A DNA stretch of 64,000 nt from Coleofasciculus sp937127375 (GTDB taxonomy: Bacteria > Cyanobacteriota > Cyanobacteriia > Cyanobacteriales > Coleofasciculaceae): assembly GCA_040218875.1 (NCBI GenBank), contig JAVJQP010000163.1; one strand, 5' to 3'. The notes beneath the pieces are model-generated. The model had not been told where the DNA came from. It saw only the letters and a program-made list of their open reading frames with translations, and did no database searches. Within the stretch, counting starts at the first letter, position 1. Every line of letters starts with the position of its first letter. Position numbers and translations under genes: made by a program. Of the stretch, positions 8,426 through 17,278 are shown one piece after another.

Positions 8426-9649
8426 ATGTTTACCAATCAGCCATGGCTTATTATCGTGGAAATAGTCCTATTCGCGATCGCACTCTCCCTTCTTGTCCCC
8501 ATCGGGATGCTGTTTATCGAGTGTTTCGCCGCCCTCTTCCCACCGCGTCAACAACCAGAAGCAGCCCCAGCCTCCCATCCCCGCATCACCGTGTTAATTC
8601 CCGCCCACAATGAAGCCTCTGGAATTAGCACGACCCTAAAAACAATAGTACCCCAGCTAACCGACCGAGACCGATTGGTGGTTATTGCCGATAATTGTAC
8701 CGATGAAACCGCCGAGATCGCACGTCAACTAGGCGCAACGGTAATCGAACGCCAGGATACAGAACGCCAAGGGAAAGGATACGCCCTAGACTACGGGATA
8801 AAGTACCTTTCTACCGACCCACCGGATATCGTGGTACTCGTGGATGCTGACTGTATCGTACATGAAAGCGCGATCGCGAAACTTGCTCAACGCGCCAACA
8901 CATCCAAAAGACCCACCCAAGCCATTTACCTGTTAGAACAACCCCCCAACCCTACACCCAAAGATACCATTTCCGCCCTATCGGTGCGGGTGAAAAACTT
9001 AGTTCGTCCCCGTGGATTAAATCGCCTAGGATTTCCCTGTTTATTGATGGGGACAGGGATGGCGTTTCCTTGGTCAGTTATCAGTCAAGCGCCCCTAGCA
9101 AGTAATAATATAGTCGAGGATATGCAGCTTGGCATTGATTTAGCCATAGCCGGACATTCTCCCCTATTCTGTTTAGACGCTAGAGTCACCGGATGTCTCC
9201 CCCAGCAGCAGGAAGCCGCGAAAACTCAACGCACCCGATGGGAACATGGACATTTACAAACCTTACTCACCCAAGTTCCTAGACTTCTTAGCCAGTCTGT
9301 GATTCAGCGACGGGTTGATTTGTTCGCGATCGCCCTTGATTTAGTTGTACCACCCCTTTCCCTGTTAGTCATGATTTGGGTAGCAGCTATGGGAGGAACG
9401 TTACTAGCAGCCGTTGTGGGAGTGTCCTGGATACCAGCGACTTTTGTAGGACTAGAAGGACTATTAATTCTACTATCAATTATTGGGGCATGGGCTAAGT
9501 TTTGCCGTGAGGATATACCTGTACAAACACTTTTAACTGTACCCTTTTATATTTTGTGGAAGATTCCCCTATATTTCGCGTTTCTAGTCAAACCGGAGAA
9601 TAAGTGGATTAGAACAGAACGAGATGCAGTGGATGTTCCAGAATCTTGA
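8426..9649 (+). CDS. Membrane glycosyltransferase family 2
   Basis: A 407-residue GT2 with a membrane anchor at the N terminus (IIVEIVLFAIALSLLVPIGM) and two to three hydrophobic segments after residue 300. Catalytic motifs are RITVLIPAHNEASGI, VVLVDADCIV (DxD), NIVEDMQLGIDLA (ED) and QRTRWEHGH (QxxRW-like), the arrangement found in processive or membrane-embedded polysaccharide synthases and related transferases. It could polymerise or extend a glycan at the inner membrane. It is last in the + strand group and is followed by a dispersed palindrome. Confidence 0.82.
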   Translation: MFTNQPWLIIVEIVLFAIALSLLVPIGMLFIECFAALFPPRQQPEAAPASHPRITVLIPAHNEASGISTTLKTIVPQLTDRDRLVVIADNCTDETAEIARQLGATVIERQDTERQGKGYALDYGIKYLSTDPPDIVVLVDADCIVHESAIAKLAQRANTSKRPTQAIYLLEQPPNPTPKDTISALSVRVKNLVRPRGLNRLGFPCLLMGTGMAFPWSVISQAPLASNNIVEDMQLGIDLAIAGHSPLFCLDARVTGCLPQQQEAAKTQRTRWEHGHLQTLLTQVPRLLSQSVIQRRVDLFAIALDLVVPPLSLLVMIWVAAMGGTLLAAVVGVSWIPATFVGLEGLLILLSIIGAWAKFCREDIPVQTLLTVPFYILWKIPLYFAFLVKPENKWIRTERDAVDVPES

Positions 9650-9669
9650 TGGTTTCTCAATCTACTATT

Positions 9670-9697
9670 GTAGAGACGTTGCATGCAACGTCTCTAC
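9670..9697. repeat. 28-bp dispersed palindrome (family P1)
   Basis: Perfect palindrome: GTAGAGACGTTGCA followed by its reverse complement. Identical copies lie at 10249-10276, 12328-12355 and 46532-46559, all outside intact genes. Confidence 0.9.
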
Positions 9698-9856
9698 CTC
9701 CGGATGTCTTCCTCAGGAGTAAGCTGTTCGGCATTTAAATAATGTCAATAATGGCGAAATCCTCGTAGTGCGTTTAGCGAAGCCATGCCGCAGGCTTTGC
9801 ATCTTGCTCGCTACCTATTCCTTAGTAAAAAATATCAAGATATAGGACAAAAGTCA

Positions 9857-10132
9857 ATGAATGTATCTTTAACTCCCGAACTAGAACAGTTTATTCAACG
9901 TCAGGTTAATACGGGAAAATACAATTCACCAGAGGAAGTAATTATTAAAGGTATCCAGTTATTAGCTATTATAGAACGTTTCTATCAAGAAAGCGTTAAA
10001 GTCTTACAACCAACAAAACCCAAAACGGAATGGATGCCTGGTTTTTTTGAAGAAGTGATTGGAGGTTGGGTAGGAGAACCTTTAGTCCGCGAACCGCAGG
10101 GAGAGTATGAGACAAGGGAGACGCTATTTTGA
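9857..10132 (+). CDS. Ribbon-helix-helix antitoxin-like protein
   Basis: A 91-residue protein starting MNVSLTPELEQFIQRQVNTG, then KYNSPEEVIIKGIQLL. This is the pattern of ParD/CopG-type ribbon-helix-helix antitoxins: a short beta strand, a first helix and an S-PEEV turn before the second helix. An upstream in-frame ATG at 9785 would add 24 residues and is less likely, because the family starts at this strand. The last codons overlap a PIN-domain toxin start, so it is the antitoxin half of a module whose toxin is now broken. Confidence 0.72.
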   Translation: MNVSLTPELEQFIQRQVNTGKYNSPEEVIIKGIQLLAIIERFYQESVKVLQPTKPKTEWMPGFFEEVIGGWVGEPLVREPQGEYETRETLF

Positions 10133-10250
10133 CCTACCTGCTTGATACGAATGTTTGTATTCGCTTGTTAAATAATACAAGTCCAGCGGTTACGACACGC
10201 CTAGCAGCAGAAAAACCTGACACCATTTATTGGTGTACTGTCGTACATGT
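10129..10250 (+). pseudogene. VapC-type PIN toxin, truncated
   Basis: The frame starts at TTG 10129, overlapping the antitoxin stop, and encodes TYLLDTNVCIRLLNNTSPAV followed by about 20 more residues. LLDTNVCI with its first catalytic aspartate is the signature start of VapC PIN-domain RNases. After about 40 residues the coding sequence runs into the 28-bp palindrome at 10249 and then into DNA antisense to the sigma-factor gene, so the remaining two thirds of the PIN domain are missing. The open frame that continues to 10614 is a shadow of the sigma factor and not toxin sequence. Confidence 0.8.
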
Positions 10251-10276
10251 AGAGACGTTGCATGCAACGTCTCTAC
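10249..10276. repeat. 28-bp dispersed palindrome (family P1), at the vapC break
   Basis: Identical to the copy at 9670. It sits exactly where VapC coding similarity ends, 18 bases before the 3' end of the sigma-factor gene on the other strand. It could double as a hairpin at the 3' end of that transcript. Confidence 0.9.
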
Positions 10277-10294
10277 AATGTGTGGGGAAATCCC

Positions 10295-11545
10295 CTAACT
10301 CAACGCTTCCAGATAATCCCGCACCCGATTCCGCCGCTTGGGTTGGCGCAATTTCTGCAACGCCTTCGCCTCAATTTGCCGTACCCGTTCGCGAGACAGT
10401 TCCAGCGCCCGCCCAATCTCAGCTAAGGAGTAGGGATGTCCATCCCCCAAACCAAACCGCATACAAATCACATCCCGTTCGCGACTGGTTAAATCAGCTA
10501 GGAGTTGCTGTAAATCCCGCTGTAACGCCTCGCGCATCAATACGTCTTCTGGAGATGTTTCCTCGGTTTCCAGTAAATCACCCAGTTCCGTATCCTTCTC
10601 CTTCCCAACTTTAATCTCTAAGGAAACCGATCGCGGAACTCGCATCAGCACTTCCCGTACCTGGGGCGCATCCATTTCCAACTCTTTGGCAATATCCTCA
10701 ATCGTGGCGGTGCGCCCTTGTTCCTGAGAAATCTTCCGCTGGGCTTTCTTAATCTTGTTCAGCTTTTCGGTAATATGAACCGGTAAGCGAATTGTCCGGC
10801 TTTGAGTGGCGATCGCGCGAGTAATTCCCTGACGAATCCACCAATAGGCATAGGTACTAAACCGATACCCCTTCGTCGGATCAAACTTCTCAACTGCCCG
10901 TTCTAATCCCAGAGTCCCTTCTTGAATCAAATCCAGCAGTTCTAACCCGCGATTTTGATACTTCTTCGCCACCGACACCACCAGGCGTAGGTTGGCTTTA
11001 ATCATGTGTTCCTTCGCCTGCAACCCTTGGGCTTGAACTTGTTCGAGTTCCTTAACCGTCAGTTCGGCTAACTCCGCCCAGCGCTGTTTCCCTTTTACTA
11101 AACTTGGCTTCAGGGTAGCCACCTCCACCCCAGCGGTTGTCGCCCAGCGTTCTAAAGAGGGACGATGACCTAACTGCGAGGCTAAACGGTCATGGGTTTC
11201 GATTAAATGAACGAAATGCTCAATAACGGGTTCCTCTGGTGTGGCGAACTTCGCTCGTAAGTCCAATAATCGCATATAGCGCTGAACTTTTTGGGCTTCT
11301 GAGACTTCTTCATCTCGTCTCAATAAACGAACCCGACCGATTTCCTGAAGATATAGCCGCACCAAATCTGTGGTGCGGCGGTTGGCACTTTTAGCAAAGC
11401 TAGTCGTGTCGATATCCTCTTCTATATCTGGATCAACGAATTCATCCACAGAATTGTCGCTATCGCTGTGGGTATCCTGCAAATCCAAGCTGTAGGTAGG
11501 CTGGTCGTGGTCGAATTCAGTGTCGGCAAAAGGAGTGGCTGGCAT
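10295..11545 (-). CDS. sigC: Group 2 RNA polymerase sigma factor, SigC-like
   Basis: A 416-residue sigma-70 family protein. Region 1.2 begins near residue 58 (TTDLVRLYLQEIGRVRLLRR), region 2 spans about 175-245 (NLRLVVSVAKKYQNRGLELL, then YRFSTYAYWWIRQGITRAIA), region 3 follows, and region 4 is about 345-405 with the helix-turn-helix SLAEIGRALELSRERVRQIE. The acidic N-terminal 50 residues lack the long region of principal factors. The C-terminal RQPKRRNRVRDYLEALS and the long spacer between regions 1.2 and 2 resemble the cyanobacterial SigB/C/D/E group, with SigC my best guess. Such factors direct stress or stationary-phase transcription. Confidence 0.85.
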   Translation of the reverse strand: MPATPFADTEFDHDQPTYSLDLQDTHSDSDNSVDEFVDPDIEEDIDTTSFAKSANRRTTDLVRLYLQEIGRVRLLRRDEEVSEAQKVQRYMRLLDLRAKFATPEEPVIEHFVHLIETHDRLASQLGHRPSLERWATTAGVEVATLKPSLVKGKQRWAELAELTVKELEQVQAQGLQAKEHMIKANLRLVVSVAKKYQNRGLELLDLIQEGTLGLERAVEKFDPTKGYRFSTYAYWWIRQGITRAIATQSRTIRLPVHITEKLNKIKKAQRKISQEQGRTATIEDIAKELEMDAPQVREVLMRVPRSVSLEIKVGKEKDTELGDLLETEETSPEDVLMREALQRDLQQLLADLTSRERDVICMRFGLGDGHPYSLAEIGRALELSRERVRQIEAKALQKLRQPKRRNRVRDYLEALS

Positions 11546-12097
11546 AGTGATCTCTTAGATTACGACCGATAACGACACTTGATCGAAGTGTGTCATCACT
11601 TATTATTAGAATTCCCACCCTTGATGACCGGATAACAGCGTTTTCGTTTTTCTCACCGCGAAGGGTTACCTGTTTTTCCAGGAAACCCTTACTGAGATTT
11701 ACTGCTAACGCATCGCCCCAGTTTCCGTTTTTACAGAATTCTCCGCATTTTGGGCTTAAATTCTGTCTCAGGTTAGATAACTGGGCTTCTCCTCTAGCAG
11801 ATAGTATACGCGATACCCTCTTGGGGAATGAGTGACCTTTGTCAAAGGCTGTATTAATCTACATCACCCACCGGACGGATTCCTGAAAGATTATTGAGAT
11901 TTGTTTAGGAAACCGTTTGTTGACGGGGGTATCGCCTGCGAAACCTGGATGGAGAGCAGGGGTTCATACTGCTAATTCCATCTCTTTCTATTCCATTGTA
12001 TAGAAGAATGAATAGGTAGTAGGTAACAATTTACATTTTGAACAGTTTGTCGGGTGTCGGGTGTTGGGTGTGGGGAGAAACCAAAGTCCTTGAAATT

Positions 12098-12120
12098 CCC
12101 TCCCCTTGGCAAGGGGAGGG
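12098..12120. repeat. Perfect 10-bp-stem hairpin CCCTCCCCTT-ggc-AAGGGGAGGG
   Basis: An uninterrupted 10-base-pair stem with a three-base loop, followed by a second gggaggggt. It resembles a common cyanobacterial intergenic hairpin repeat. No T-run follows it. Confidence 0.7.
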
Positions 12121-12327
12121 TTAGGGAGGGGTTAGATCAAGGTATCGCTTTTTTGAGTTTAAGTTGATAAAGATGCATGTCGGTAAAGATCGCACGTCAG
12201 TCATCCGTGCCAATTTAAGCCATAACCCTTGCCAATTAGGGTTTCGAGCCGTTCGACATAAACTAATCGTGTTGCTTCTCCCTAAGCCATAGCAATAGAC
12301 ACATCGATTAGGACGTTCGGCACCATT

Positions 12328-12355
12328 GTAGAGACGTTGCATGCAACGTCTCTAC
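12328..12355. repeat. 28-bp dispersed palindrome (family P1)
   Basis: Identical to the copies at 9670, 10249 and 46532. The 25-30 bases on its left (acacatcgattaggac, then caccatt) also match the copy at 46532, so these two share a longer repeat unit. Confidence 0.9.
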
Positions 12356-12435
12356 ATAAATGATGTGTCCTAACAGCCATGGCGGTTGCTATTCTACAGG
12401 AGAAAGAGCAATCCGCAAGAGCATTCTCTGGCTTC

Positions 12436-12498
12436 CCCTGCTTCCCCCGCTTCCCCCGCTTCCCCTGCTTCCCCTGCTTCCCCTGCTTCCCCTGCTTT
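12436..12498. repeat. Tandem minisatellite, CTTCCCC(C/T)G units
   Basis: About seven near-identical 9-base units of the form gcttcccc(c/t). Related but shorter pyrimidine arrays occur at 16430-16480 and 19757-19805. An open frame reading through it (PPLPLLPLLP) is an artefact of the repeat. Confidence 0.8.
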
Positions 12499-12536
12499 TA
12501 GCGCTTAAGTTGACACCAATGCACGTCGGTGCGCCC

Positions 12537-13514
12537 CTACGGAAGACCACTGATTTTCAACACGTCACTCAGGGTGGCACAGTACGTCGGTAAACCGAAT
12601 GTATCGGGATTCACTGGGTTTTGATAACTAAAATGGCGATAATTGAGGCAAAATCGATCCCACGCCGCCATCTGAATCCGAAATAAGATAATTAATAGAT
12701 TCGCTAGTCCAATCGATAAGGGGACGCGAACATAAGTTTTTTTCCCTAAATACGCACAGACTTCTTCTACCGCCTGGTTAACAGTGAGGCGCGGATTTCC
12801 TAAGACTAAACGATTTGTCGATAATATTTCACCCGTTTTAGTGGTCAACTCCTGACTCGGAGGATGATCAACCAGATAACATATTACTTGAGCAATATCC
12901 TGGGCGTGCATAAAGTGGAAACTTCCATCGGCTTTGAACCAACGAATCAAGTCCATCCATTTGACTACATCCTTAATCCCTGATGAAATATGGGAGTAAG
13001 GTTTGCGCTCATCTCCCCCCAATACCAACGTGGGAAACACTGTAGTAATTTTAGGCGCGATCGCGAGTTTTGAGAGTTGCTGTAAACAGTCGTATTTGGA
13101 ACGGATATAATCGGTTCCCAGTTGACCGGCTTGTTTGAGTAATTGGTTCTGCTGATTGAGAATGCTAGCAGTGGAAAAATAAATAACTTGTTGACAACGT
13201 TGAGTGTCCAGCAAGTCCAGCAATCGCAGGGTTTTGACCACATTAATATCAAAAACTTCCTGGACTCCTCCCCAAGCCGTTGCAGCCAAAATTGCTACAT
13301 CTACAGTTTTAAGCAAATCGCTAAATTGATCAATCTGCCGTAAATCAGCTTGACAAATCGTAATACCCGGACGAGCATGGTAGTCAAATCCTAATTTATC
13401 GGGATTTCTAACCAACAAATACAACTCGTGATCTGTTTGTTGAATTAAGGTTTCGGCGACATATTGACCGATGCAACCACTAGCACCGGTCATAAAGATT
13501 CGCTTGGGAGTCAT
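12537..13514 (-). CDS. NAD(P)-dependent epimerase/dehydratase (extended SDR)
   Basis: A 325-residue extended short-chain dehydrogenase/reductase. The N-terminal Rossmann glycine motif is MTGASGCIGQYVAETLI, an acidic LRQIDQ stretch follows strand 3, and the active-site YxxxK is YIRSK near residue 140. The C-terminal part from about residue 245 is a substrate domain with a hydrophobic SIGLANLLIILFRIQM helix that may associate with the membrane. Similar cyanobacterial proteins are annotated as NAD-dependent epimerase/dehydratase without known substrate. Its stop abuts the repeat-rich intergenic region. It lies downstream of hemE on the same strand, but a 336-base gap argues against a tight operon. 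Confidence 0.78.
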   Translation of the reverse strand: MTPKRIFMTGASGCIGQYVAETLIQQTDHELYLLVRNPDKLGFDYHARPGITICQADLRQIDQFSDLLKTVDVAILAATAWGGVQEVFDINVVKTLRLLDLLDTQRCQQVIYFSTASILNQQNQLLKQAGQLGTDYIRSKYDCLQQLSKLAIAPKITTVFPTLVLGGDERKPYSHISSGIKDVVKWMDLIRWFKADGSFHFMHAQDIAQVICYLVDHPPSQELTTKTGEILSTNRLVLGNPRLTVNQAVEEVCAYLGKKTYVRVPLSIGLANLLIILFRIQMAAWDRFCLNYRHFSYQNPVNPDTFGLPTYCATLSDVLKISGLP

Positions 13515-13850
13515 TTGATTTGAGATTTCTTGATAATCCGATCCTAACTCAACTGATATTACATTATGTAAATATTAGGCTTGTAGTAAGGACATTGGTC
13601 CCTAGATTCCGTTGAGTCACATCTGGGTGATGGACGAAACGACAATACTGAAATCCTACCTCTACCTTTGGAAAGGGCGGGTTTTGAATAAACGTTATCA
13701 TCAATAGCGACACGAAAACCCATAAACCCGCCCCTACAGACGCGCAATGTCCAACAGATGTAGGGGTTATCGCATTCGTGTCCCGATGTCTCGGTTTTCG
13801 GTCAACATACCAACACGAATGCTTCGCCCAATCCCCTGTTCCCCAATCTC
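13515..13850. other. Intergenic region with a P2 repeat
   Basis: Between hemE and the SDR gene. Apart from the P2 repeat at 13675-13737 I see no gene. A promoter for the SDR gene probably lies near 13520-13600. Confidence 0.5.
13675..13737. repeat. Dispersed ~60-bp inverted-end repeat (family P2)
   Basis: Begins gggcgggttt and ends aaacccgcccctac, with a variable AT-rich middle. Other copies are at 15643-15703, 16340-16399, 51626-51683 and 57869-57929. Confidence 0.8.
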
Positions 13851-14912
13851 TTACGCATGAACAGTCAGCAATTGATCAACCTGTTTCGCTGTTTCAAAGA
13901 AGAACCTGACATTATCTTCTGGAGTTCCCGGTAATACACCATGACCCAAATTAAAGATATGACCTCGGTTCCCAGCTTTACGAATTGTATCCAAAATGCG
14001 ATCGCGGATAAAATCCTGTGACCCAAATAACACCCCTGGGTCCATATTCCCCTGAACGTTCATTTTATAGCCTAACCGCTGTCGCGCTTCTGCCATATCC
14101 ATCGTCCAGTCTACGCTGATAATATCCACACCAGATTTACCCATACGCTCTAAGATACCCGCACTCCCACTGATGTATAAAATCAGAGGCGTATCAGGAT
14201 GGGTGGCTTTCACTTGCTCAACCACGCGCTGCTGATAGGGTAAGGCAAAGGTATCGTAGTCTTGGGGACTTAGTTGACCCGCCCAGGAATCGAACAGTTG
14301 CACGACTTGGGCACCATTATCAATTTGATAGCGTACATAAACCGCGATCGCATCAGCGATTTTCCCCAAAAACTCATGCAGCATGGCGGGTTGGGAAAAT
14401 GCCATCCCTTTAATAATCGAGTAATTCTTGGAACTTTTCCCCTCAATCGCATAAGCGGCTAACGTCCAAGGCGCACCGACAAAGCCTAAGACAGCAGCTT
14501 CGTTCCCGACTTCCCGGCGCAGCGCTTGTAATATCTCCCCGACAAATGTTAATTTTTCTAACTCTAAGGGATGAAGCCCGTCAATTTGTGCTTGAGAGCG
14601 AATCGGCGGATCAATAATCGGACCTTTGCTTTCAACAATATCAAAAGGAATGCCGACTCCGGGTAGAGGCGTGAGGATATCAGAAAATAGAATCACCCCA
14701 TCGGGACGAAACGCCTTCCAGGGTTGGAGAGAAATTTCAATAGCAATTTCGGGAATTTCGGAGCGTTCCCGGAAACTGGGATACTTATCGCGTAAATCCC
14801 GATAGGCTTTCATATATCGACCCGCCTGTCGCATCATCCACACAGGCGGACGTTCTAATTTTTCACCACGAGCGGCTCGTAATAAATAAGGAACCTGGGT
14901 TAACCCAGCCAT
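13851..14912 (-). CDS. hemE: Uroporphyrinogen decarboxylase
   Basis: A 353-residue enzyme that decarboxylates the four acetate side chains of uroporphyrinogen III to give coproporphyrinogen III, in the cytoplasmic tetrapyrrole pathway feeding heme, chlorophyll and phycobilins. Length and ends are normal for the family. The substrate-binding N-terminal motif PPVWMMRQAGRYMKAYRDLR is intact, FSDILTPLPGVGIPF carries the catalytic aspartate, and GFVGAPWTLAAYAIEG and the C-terminal FNLGHGVLPGTPEDNVRFF are typical. The ATG at 14912 fits the usual N terminus. Confidence 0.97.
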   Translation of the reverse strand: MAGLTQVPYLLRAARGEKLERPPVWMMRQAGRYMKAYRDLRDKYPSFRERSEIPEIAIEISLQPWKAFRPDGVILFSDILTPLPGVGIPFDIVESKGPIIDPPIRSQAQIDGLHPLELEKLTFVGEILQALRREVGNEAAVLGFVGAPWTLAAYAIEGKSSKNYSIIKGMAFSQPAMLHEFLGKIADAIAVYVRYQIDNGAQVVQLFDSWAGQLSPQDYDTFALPYQQRVVEQVKATHPDTPLILYISGSAGILERMGKSGVDIISVDWTMDMAEARQRLGYKMNVQGNMDPGVLFGSQDFIRDRILDTIRKAGNRGHIFNLGHGVLPGTPEDNVRFFFETAKQVDQLLTVHA

Positions 14913-14977
14913 ACTAGACCTACCCTATACAAAGTTTTCAGCGCTCTGTTAGCTTACCATTGCGGGCTGACAATTAT

Positions 14978-16024
14978 TTATGAAGTTTTCCAACATAATG
15001 TTCCCTGATCCCCATCCAGTTCAACCTCGCCTCCCACAGGCAAAGCGGCGTTGACCCCATCGTGACCAAAGGGCAACTCGGATACAATCGGGATATCGAG
15101 ATCAATTAAGCGATCGCGTAACACCTCTTCAACCGTCCAACTTGGCACATTCTGGGGGGGATGGCAGCGGCTAAACCGTCCCAAGGCAATACCTTTAACC
15201 TTTTGTAACATGCCACTCATCCGCCACTGGGTCAACAGGCGGTCAATTCGATAAGGCGCTTCCGTCACATCCTCTAACGCCAGAATTGCCCCATCTAGCG
15301 GGGGTAGAATCGGCGTACCCAGTACATGAGTTGCCACCGTCAGATTCCCTGGCAAAAGCCACCCATTAACCTTACCCCCGCCCCAACCCTTCCCGGTTAA
15401 AGGTGACAGAGGGCGTCCTTCTACACAGTCAAATAAGCGATTCAGCGACCATTCCGGTTCACTAGCTAACGTGGTTAAGACTGGAGCATGAACACTGCCA
15501 ATTCCCACTCCAGCTAGACTCCACAGGAGACAGGTAATATCGGAAAAACCAATTAGCCATTTGGGACTATGGGATTTTGGCTCAAGACTCCTTTGATCAA
15601 TTTGATTGACCTGTGCACCGCTGCGCCCCTGTTCCCCAAGCAGGGCGGGTTTAGTCAAGTTATCGGTTTCTGGTGTAGCGTTATCGGTCAAACCCGCCCC
15701 TACAACCTGGGGTGGTATCGGAGACATCCACGTCCAGTCTTCCAGAAGACGGGCGCTACCATAGCCGCCTCGGATACAAAGAATCCCCCGACAGTCTGGG
15801 TCATACCAAGCGGCGGTTAACTGTTGACGTCGTTGGTCATCTGTACCCGCCAGGTAACCCTCTCTAGCATCCCAATTGGCTGGCAATTCAACCCGATAAC
15901 CTCGACGACGCCAAATGTCCACTCCCTGATAGAAGGCATCAACCTCTCGTAACGCCCCACTCGGAGCAATTACCCGGAGCAAATTGCCTGGTTGTAAGGG
16001 ACTAGGTTGATTGATGTTCAGCAA
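14978..16024 (-). CDS. LD-carboxypeptidase (peptidase S66) with repeat-derived insert
   Basis: Muramoyltetrapeptide carboxypeptidase family, which removes the terminal D-alanine from peptidoglycan tetrapeptides during recycling. Conserved parts are RGILCIRGGYGSARLLEDW (residues 79-97), the nucleophile motif WLIGFSDITCLLW with Ser161, ILALEDVTEAPYRIDRLL with the catalytic Glu, and LPFGHDGVNAALPVG with the catalytic His. The family is usually near 300 residues; here it is 348. The extra ~50 residues (about 100-153) fall between the GGYG and GFSD motifs and coincide with a P2 dispersed repeat at 15643-15703. All catalytic motifs remain, so activity is plausible. Confidence 0.9.
   Translation of the reverse strand: MLNINQPSPLQPGNLLRVIAPSGALREVDAFYQGVDIWRRRGYRVELPANWDAREGYLAGTDDQRRQQLTAAWYDPDCRGILCIRGGYGSARLLEDWTWMSPIPPQVVGAGLTDNATPETDNLTKPALLGEQGRSGAQVNQIDQRSLEPKSHSPKWLIGFSDITCLLWSLAGVGIGSVHAPVLTTLASEPEWSLNRLFDCVEGRPLSPLTGKGWGGGKVNGWLLPGNLTVATHVLGTPILPPLDGAILALEDVTEAPYRIDRLLTQWRMSGMLQKVKGIALGRFSRCHPPQNVPSWTVEEVLRDRLIDLDIPIVSELPFGHDGVNAALPVGGEVELDGDQGTLCWKTS
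15643..15703. repeat. P2 repeat inside the LD-carboxypeptidase gene
   Basis: The 61 bases begin gggcgggtttag and end aacccgcccctac, matching intergenic copies at 16340 and 57869. They are read in-frame as residues about 108-127 of the peptidase. Confidence 0.85.
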
Positions 16025-16482
16025 ATTGACCTCACCTGATTGTTGTGGTGTAGGACACCTTATTCGATGGATTTCCGGCTTTTGTAAAGGAACCTTAGCC
16101 CTAGATTCCGTTGGGTTGAGCGAAGGCGAAACCCAACCTACAATCTATCCCACTGTAGTGGCGTGGCACACCTTATTTGGTTGATTAGAATTGTAGGGGC
16201 ACCATCCTTGCGCCCAGTTTAAACGTCAAATCTTATTCCACAATTTTAGCTGTGTCAGTCCAGTAGGGGCGCACCAACGTGCATTAGTGTCAACTTAAGC
16301 CATAACCCTTGCCCATTCTAATTTTTAGCCACCGGAGAAGGGCGGGTTTAGTTAAGTTATCAGTTTTTGCCATAAGTTATCTGTAAAACCCGCCCCTACA
16401 TACCCTTCCCTAGTTCCCTTGGTTCCCCATCTCCCCCATCTCCCCCATCTTCCTCATCTCCCCCATCTTCCTCATCTTCCCC
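16025..16482. other. Repeat-filled intergenic region
   Basis: No gene seen. It contains gtaggggc-type segments, a copy of the 12185-12255 repeat (about 16263-16330, ending taagccataacccttgcc), the P2 repeat at 16340-16399 and a CTCCCCCAT pyrimidine array from about 16430. Confidence 0.55.
16340..16399. repeat. Dispersed P2 repeat
   Basis: gggcgggtttagttaagttat at the left end, aaacccgcccctac at the right end. Its left end is very close in sequence to the copy inside the LD-carboxypeptidase only 640 bases away. Confidence 0.85.
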
Positions 16483-16953
16483 TTAACTCAACCGCGCTGT
16501 GCATTCCAGAATCAACTTTTGATTAATTAAAGAATAGGGTTGAATGTCCAACGCCCTGCGAAAGGCTGTAATTGCCGCTTGATAGTCCCCCAACGCCGCA
16601 TGACACAATCCCAAACCATGCAGTGCCCCAAAATGAATGGGATTAAGTTGGATAACCTGCTGACAATCGTCTCTTGACTTTTGATACTGTTTAAGTAGGT
16701 AGTAAAGAACGGCTCGCCGATTCCACGCTTCGGCAAAATCAGGTTGCTCTCTAATAATCTGGGTCAGCAGCGCTTCAGCTTGTGCTGTTTCCCCGCCTTC
16801 TAATAACATCTGTGTCTGCCCCAGCCGTTCCATACCGGAGATGCCCTTTTGATAGAACCAGATACGCCATAGTTCTTCGGTTGCCTGCTTGCGGACGTTT
16901 TCGTCAGGGTTTTTTAGGTTCTCCAGTAAGGAATTGATGGATGATTCACTCAT
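16483..16953 (-). CDS. TPR-repeat protein
   Basis: A 156-residue protein with about two and a half tetratricopeptide repeats. Residues 55-150 show the TPR spacing: GETAQAEALLTQIIREQPDF, AEAWNRRAVLYYLLKQYQKS, then IHFGALHGLGLCHAALGDYQ and AAITAFRRALDIQP. The first 45 residues (LLENLKNPDENVRKQATEEL) look like a HEAT-type helical pair. TPR proteins mediate protein-protein contacts; the partner is unknown. No signal peptide is seen, so it is probably cytoplasmic. Confidence 0.85.
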   Translation of the reverse strand: MSESSINSLLENLKNPDENVRKQATEELWRIWFYQKGISGMERLGQTQMLLEGGETAQAEALLTQIIREQPDFAEAWNRRAVLYYLLKQYQKSRDDCQQVIQLNPIHFGALHGLGLCHAALGDYQAAITAFRRALDIQPYSLINQKLILECTARLS

Positions 16954-17278
16954 CTCTTGTCCTCTTTAACTATTGTGTAACGGATTACTCAGATTTATCG
17001 CCACTCCCCTATTTTCCCGCCAAAATTTGAATAGAGTGCAGATTGCTGCGAGTAAAGATTCCATAAACTTTGCGGATGTACCAGTCTTATGACTGCATTT
17101 TGTAAAATGGGCAGACTGATACTGAGTTTCCTTACGTTGTTAATTTTCGGTGGAAACATAGCTAGGAGAGTCATTCTAGCTATTGCACCACTCCAGTAAG
17201 GATGTTGAACAAACTAAAATTCAAGCAGTCAGTCCAAATCTCCCACAAGGGAATGTGTCTCCGCCGCTAGGAGGTTAT

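Larger units (their letters stand above)
11546..12536. other. Repeat-rich intergenic region upstream of the sigma factor
   Basis: About 1 kb without a credible gene. It should hold the sigma-factor promoter (near 11550-11700), but I cannot fix a -10/-35 pair. The rest contains a G/C hairpin (12098-12120), a repeat segment at about 12185-12255 related to 16265-16325, the P1 palindrome (12328) and a CTTCCCC-type minisatellite (12436). The block cacatcgattaggac through the palindrome is shared with 46504-46559. Confidence 0.6.

Noticed and set aside
10129..10614. Complete 161-residue protein starting with a VapC-like N terminus
   Set aside because: Only the first ~40 codons match VapC. The rest is antisense to the sigma factor, whose own frame is strongly conserved.
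11590..11835. 81-residue + strand open frame upstream of the sigma factor
   Set aside because: No recognisable motifs, and it sits in the probable promoter region of the sigma gene. I could not support it.
12360..12593. 77-residue + strand open frame
   Set aside because: Translation of the CTTCCCC minisatellite and repeat sequence (PPLPLLPLLP).
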